Of a stretch of DNA of 64,000 nucleotides, positions 60,220-64,000 are shown piece after piece; within the stretch, counting starts at the first letter, position 1; every line of letters starts with the position of its first letter. The notes under the pieces were generated by a model. It did no database searches and was not told the DNA's origin. It worked only from the letters and a program-made list of their open reading frames with translations. Position numbers and translations under genes: made by a program. The stretch is from Paenibacillus sp. SYP-B4298 (GTDB lineage Bacteria; Bacillota; Bacilli; Paenibacillales; Paenibacillaceae), in NCBI RefSeq assembly GCF_027627475.1, contig NZ_CP115484.1, forward strand, positions 5,030,501 to 5,094,500, written 5' to 3'.

Positions 60220-60326
60220 CTGTGTCCATCTCCTCGTTGACTTGTATAAAAATATGATTATCCTAATAATATACTAGGGAAATTGAATTGAGAATTGTCG
60301 TAAACTATGATTGATTGGGTGATCGT

Positions 60327-61100
60327 ATGATTGTTGTTCCCGAGCTTCTGCATATCTGGCATTATCAGGCGCCGCCATCGCGCAGTCACATGCCGCGCAC
60401 GATAACCGAAGGACGGCAGGATGTCGAATTGTTCATCAAAGGGAGAGGCTTCTTCGAGCTGGAGCAGCAGGTTCTGGAGGTTACAGAAGGTAGTGTGCTC
60501 TGGCATCAATCCGGAGATACCACGATCTACAAGACCGATGTCGAGCAGCCTTATGCCTGCATTGTCGTGGCGTTCCGGGATGATGGAGCGCCTCCAGTCC
60601 CCCGTGCCAGCCAATGGCTGGATCGGGCTACCTATCAGGAATTTATCGATCAGATCTTGACCGAGTATTATAGCCAGAGCCCCGATCTTCACAAGCTCGC
60701 CTGCTATATCTACGGTCAACTATATTGGAACTGCCAGTCTCCGCTAGGGAGCCTGCAGCAGCAGAACAAGCGGATACGGGAAATCCAGCTTCTGATGGAC
60801 TGGATTGAGCAGCATTTCATGGAGCCGATCCGCCTGGAGCTGCTGGCGGAGCTATCCGGCATCAGCCTGCCTCATCTTCATACTGTGTTCAAGCAGCATA
60901 CTGGACAGAGCCCGTACCAGTACATTCAGGCGCGGCGATTGAAGGAGGCGAAGATATTACTCGTCTCGACACCGCTATCGGTCAAGGAGATTGCCACGAA
61001 GTCCGGCTTTCGCGATGTCGGCCATTTTTGCAGAGTGTTCAAGCAGTCTGTCGGCGTTACCGCCCAGTCCTTCCGTCTGCAGCATATGGACATACGCTAG
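60327..61100 (+). CDS. AraC family transcriptional regulator
   Basis: A 257-residue regulator with an N-terminal cupin-type sugar-sensing domain (about 1-150) and a C-terminal double helix-turn-helix (LELLAELSGISLPHLHTVFK and SVKEIATKSGFRDVGHFCRVFK). GGGTGAT lies close to the ATG. It diverges from the GH3 gene across about 107 bases and is likely its activator, responding to the glycoside or its product. Confidence 0.87.
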   Translation: MIVVPELLHIWHYQAPPSRSHMPRTITEGRQDVELFIKGRGFFELEQQVLEVTEGSVLWHQSGDTTIYKTDVEQPYACIVVAFRDDGAPPVPRASQWLDRATYQEFIDQILTEYYSQSPDLHKLACYIYGQLYWNCQSPLGSLQQQNKRIREIQLLMDWIEQHFMEPIRLELLAELSGISLPHLHTVFKQHTGQSPYQYIQARRLKEAKILLVSTPLSVKEIATKSGFRDVGHFCRVFKQSVGVTAQSFRLQHMDIR

Positions 61101-61154
61101 AGGGTGTGAGCAAATCCTCATGGAGACTTCTATCCCATAGCCCTGCAACACAAA

Positions 61155-61187
61155 CATCCCTCTCCACGGCAAGAGTGAAGAGGGATG
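61155..61187 (-). terminator. terminator of the amino acid permease gene
   Basis: Perfect arms CATCCCTCT/AGAGGGATG are followed on the reverse strand by TTTGTGTTG; convergent with the AraC gene. Confidence 0.7.
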
Positions 61188-61218
61188 CGATAGGTATGAT
61201 GGCAGAGTGCGAGTCGGG

Positions 61219-62604
61219 TTACTTCCGTCTATTGCTGGCAGCCGCATCTGGCGGCGAGGCTTTGCTCACTCCCAGGGCATAGTAGCTGATGACGACAAGG
61301 ATCAGGAAGATGATCCCGATCATCAGCGGGATGCGTGTCTCGTCATTAATCCACATTCCGACGAGCACCATAAGCAAGAAAGCTACTGTCACATAATTCG
61401 TCACCGGAGCGAGGGGCATCTTGAACGGGTGATGCTCAAGCTCCGCCCCCTTCATCTTGCGGAACCGGATCTGACTGATCAGAATGACGAACCATGGCAC
61501 CATGCCAGGCAGCACGCTGGAGCTGTACACGTAGACGAACAGGTTGTCTGGCGCAATGTAGCTTAGGATGACACCGATGCCCAGCCCGATGAGCACACCG
61601 ATCGTACCTAGCAGCGGCACACCATTTCCCGATAGTCTGGTGAAGGCCTTCGGCGCTTGCCCATTGACGCCTAGTGTATACAGCATCCGGCCTGCGCTAT
61701 AGATGCCGCTGTTGCAGCCGGACATGGCGGCTGTAATGACGACAAAATTAATCAGCCCCGCCGCAGTCGTAATACCGACCTTGGCGAATGTGGCCACGAA
61801 CGGGCTGCCGATCGATTGCAACTGGTCCCAAGGGTAGACCGTCACGATGACGAATATCGCGCCAATATAGAAGATCAGAATACGCCAGATAATGTTCTGA
61901 ATCGCACTCCGTAATGTTTTTTGCGGATTTTTGGCCTCGCCTGCTGTAATACCGATCAATTCCACGCCCTGATAAGCTCCGATGACCAGCGATAAGGCGA
62001 AGAAAAATCCCGACCACCCGCCAGCGAAGAAGCCGCCATGCTGCCATAGGTTCGATAATCCGATCGCCTCTCCCCCGTTGCCGATGCCGAAGAATACCAG
62101 ACCAAGTCCTGCAGCAATCATCAGAATGATCGTCACAATCTTGATCATGGCGAACCAGAACTCGAACTCGCCGAAGGACTTGACCGAGAACAGATTCGCC
62201 GCACCCAGGATCACCATCGCGATGATTCCGGGTATCCACCCTGGCAGGTTCGGGAACCAGTATTTCATATACGCCCCGACAGCTATAATCTCCGCCATGC
62301 CGACGATGACCCATTGAAACCAGTTGCTCCAGGCTGTGGTGTATCCCGCCAGAGGATGAATATATTTATAGCCGAAGGTGGCAAATGACCCCGTGCTCGG
62401 CTCTACGTATAGCATCTCCCCCATGGCTCGCATAATAAAGAAAATAAATATGCCTACAATCGCATACGCGAGCATAACGGACGGGCCTGTCCACTTAATT
62501 GTGCTGGCTGATCCCATGAATAATCCGACGCCAATCGTGCCGCCCAGCGCAATCATCTGAATATGCCGCGCCTCAAGCCCTCTTTTTAACTCCTTGTTCT
62601 CCAT
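61219..62604 (-). CDS. amino acid permease (APC superfamily, AAT family)
   Basis: A 461-residue transporter with about twelve membrane segments. The family opening [29 protein letters not shown] and the [12 protein letters not shown] and [15 protein letters not shown] segments place it in the AAT branch with GabP, AnsP and CycA-type carriers. It imports an amino acid with protons; the specificity cannot be read. The ATG at 62604 has AGAGGAG 5 bases upstream; the frame is open 87 bases further without a site. Confidence 0.88.
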   Translation of the reverse strand: MENKELKRGLEARHIQMIALGGTIGVGLFMGSASTIKWTGPSVMLAYAIVGIFIFFIMRAMGEMLYVEPSTGSFATFGYKYIHPLAGYTTAWSNWFQWVIVGMAEIIAVGAYMKYWFPNLPGWIPGIIAMVILGAANLFSVKSFGEFEFWFAMIKIVTIILMIAAGLGLVFFGIGNGGEAIGLSNLWQHGGFFAGGWSGFFFALSLVIGAYQGVELIGITAGEAKNPQKTLRSAIQNIIWRILIFYIGAIFVIVTVYPWDQLQSIGSPFVATFAKVGITTAAGLINFVVITAAMSGCNSGIYSAGRMLYTLGVNGQAPKAFTRLSGNGVPLLGTIGVLIGLGIGVILSYIAPDNLFVYVYSSSVLPGMVPWFVILISQIRFRKMKGAELEHHPFKMPLAPVTNYVTVAFLLMVLVGMWINDETRIPLMIGIIFLILVVISYYALGVSKASPPDAAASNRRK

Positions 62605-62784
62605 ACGAACTCCTCTTTCCATCTGCTGCTTTAAGCTGCATTCATAGATAACTGCATGAGCTGTGGCATGGCCTGCACGCCGACGAAACATATTGTAAGC
62701 TTTTTTGCTGATGAAAACAATTATATTAAATTTGCATCAGAAATTTACAATTGAGGAGACAACCTTATCTCCCCACATTCGCTA

Positions 62785-62813
62785 TTGACAATTGCTATAG
62801 CTCGCTTTAGAAT
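62785..62813 (+). promoter_or_regulatory. sigma-A promoter of the ribose genes
   Basis: TTGACA (62785-62790) and TAGAAT (62808-62813) are exactly 17 bases apart, giving a start site near 62820. Confidence 0.85.
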
Positions 62814-62822
62814 AGGGTACAT

Positions 62823-62846
62823 CAATGTGGAACCGATTACACATTG
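62823..62846. promoter_or_regulatory. LacI-family (RbsR-like) operator
   Basis: TGTGGAACCGATTACACA (62826-62843) is palindromic with a central CG and extends to CAA/TTG outside. Its position at the start site of the ribokinase promoter fits repression by an RbsR-type protein encoded outside the window. Confidence 0.7.
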
Positions 62847-62872
62847 TCACTCCGATAACAGAGGTGAAGGAA

Positions 62873-63784
62873 ATGAGCACAGCGAAGATTACTGTAATTG
62901 GAAGCTTGAATATAGATATGGTCACGGAAACAACCGTTGTACCGGAGCAAGGCGAGACGATAATTGGTAGCGGTTTCTCAAGCTTTACAGGTGGAAAAGG
63001 GGCGAATCAGGCTGTAGCCTGCGCACGCCTTGGCGCACAGGTAACGATGATCGGATGTGTTGGCGAGGACGCCATGGCCATGCAGCTTAGAGAAGCACTT
63101 GGGCGCGAGGGCATCGATATGCGTCATGTGAAAACGGTTCCTCATCAGTCGACCGGCATTGCGGCCATTACCGTCTGCGACAGCGATAACCGCATCATCG
63201 TCGTACCCGGCGCTAATTACTGTCTGCTTCCTGAGGATGTGCTGGCGCTGGAGGACGTGATTGCAGCCTCCGACATCGTCATGCTGCAGCATGAGATTCC
63301 GCCGGCTACCGTAGAAGCAGCCATCCGGCTGGCGAACAAGCTCGGTGTGCGTGTCATCCTCAATCCCGCACCGGCTATGCGGCTGGATGATGAGCTGCTA
63401 AGACAGCTATACCTGATTACACCGAATGAATATGAGCTGGCGATCGTTACGGGCACCGAGCAGTTGGCGCAGACACAGGAGCAGCGGCTTGCCGCTTATC
63501 CGCATCCGATCGTGATGACGGCTGGAAGCAACGGCGCCTATTACCGATCCGATGAGACCGGGACAGGGCATGTTCCGGGGCACAAGGTGGAGGCGGTTGA
63601 CACCACAGGCGCGGGAGATACCTTCAATGGCGCACTTGCCGTCAGACTTAGCGAAGGCGCTGCGCTGGCTGAAGCAGTAGCGTTCGCAGTCGCAGCCAGC
63701 GCACTGTCGGTTACGAAGCTGGGCGCGCAGAGCGGGATGCCACTGCGCCACGAGGTTGAGGCATTTTTACTGGGGGCGCAATAA
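62873..63784 (+). CDS. rbsK: ribokinase
   Basis: A 303-residue PfkB-family kinase that phosphorylates D-ribose at O5. The first signature is [16 protein letters not shown], the NPAP and TPNEYE segments lie in the middle, and [15 protein letters not shown] near 255 holds the catalytic Asp and anion hole. GAGGTGAAGG precedes the ATG at 62873. It is followed 23 bases later by rbsD, as in rbs operons. Confidence 0.92.
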   Translation: MSTAKITVIGSLNIDMVTETTVVPEQGETIIGSGFSSFTGGKGANQAVACARLGAQVTMIGCVGEDAMAMQLREALGREGIDMRHVKTVPHQSTGIAAITVCDSDNRIIVVPGANYCLLPEDVLALEDVIAASDIVMLQHEIPPATVEAAIRLANKLGVRVILNPAPAMRLDDELLRQLYLITPNEYELAIVTGTEQLAQTQEQRLAAYPHPIVMTAGSNGAYYRSDETGTGHVPGHKVEAVDTTGAGDTFNGALAVRLSEGAALAEAVAFAVAASALSVTKLGAQSGMPLRHEVEAFLLGAQ

Positions 63785-63807
63785 TATTTAGGCGAGAGGG
63801 TAAGGAA

Positions 63808-64000
63808 ATGAAAAAAGCAGGCATACTAAACAGTCAGATTGCGGCCACACTGGCCAGGCTTGGACATACCGATACGATCGTCATTAGCGATTGCGGGCTG
63901 CCGATACCGGATTCTGTAAGGCGAATCGATCTGGCGCTAAGGCCGGGATTGCCGTCATTTATAGAGACACTGGAGGCCGTGCTCGCTGACATGGTGGTTG
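63808..64000 (+). CDS. rbsD: D-ribose pyranase, partial at window edge
   Basis: The first 64 codons are present. The start [20 protein letters not shown] with the following [13 protein letters not shown] holds the conserved His and Asp of RbsD, which interconverts pyranose and furanose forms of ribose ahead of ribokinase. GAGAGGGTAAGG precedes the ATG. The gene continues beyond the window, and rbs transport genes probably follow. Confidence 0.92.
   Translation, partial: MKKAGILNSQIAATLARLGHTDTIVISDCGLPIPDSVRRIDLALRPGLPSFIETLEAVLADMVV

Overview
The window looks like chromosome of a spore-forming Gram-positive bacterium of the Paenibacillus type. The reasons are moderately high GC, strong AGGAGG-type ribosome binding sites, SLH-anchored surface proteins, YesM/YesN-type two-component systems beside LplB/LplC sugar permeases, collagen-like Gly-X-Thr spore-surface type proteins and orphan NHLP-leader peptides. 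No rRNA, tRNA, insertion sequence, phage or CRISPR array was seen. Species-level identity is not claimed.

Layout. 1-7950: two collagen-like triplet-repeat genes with near-identical promoters, leaders and N-terminal domains flank an intact rlmN. A truncated second rlmN lies before the first copy, so the unit rlmN-leader-collagen gene was duplicated. 8150-20340: housekeeping and accessory genes (hydroxyacid dehydrogenase, OmpR-type two-component system with yceI, DUF1992, FAD oxidoreductase, TetR regulator, an NHLP-leader RiPP precursor without visible modification genes, PhnA, a TPR-SUKH protein, SelO). 20341-26308: a three-gene operon (Cthe_2159-like lipoprotein, DUF4956, VTC polyphosphate polymerase) diverges from a two-component system, and both promoters carry the same two-half-site operator at the same distance from the -10. 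26390-28217: an AT-richer two-gene island (AAA ATPase plus small Toprim-like partner), bounded by terminators and probably an acquired phage-defence pair. 28286-34404: an organosulfur operon (HpaB-like oxygenase, SsuD, SfnG, MsuC-like flavoprotein) with a divergent TetR regulator.

34456-45000: an SLH/fibronectin/beta-helix surface protein, chromate transporter, glycerate kinase, aldo-keto reductase, a phosphodiester glycosidase-glycosyltransferase pair and a G1 (eqolisin) peptidase followed by a gene remnant. 45104-54053: a sugar ABC transporter operon (two permeases, a binding lipoprotein, YesM kinase, YesN regulator and a second binding lipoprotein translationally coupled to the regulator). 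54367-61100: a lipoprotein, a secreted AbfB-RICIN-HExxH protein under a CcpA-like site, a GH3 glycosidase and its probable AraC regulator. 61219-64000: an amino acid permease diverging from ribokinase-rbsD, whose promoter and LacI-family operator are clear. Sugar uptake and plant polysaccharide breakdown dominate the right half.
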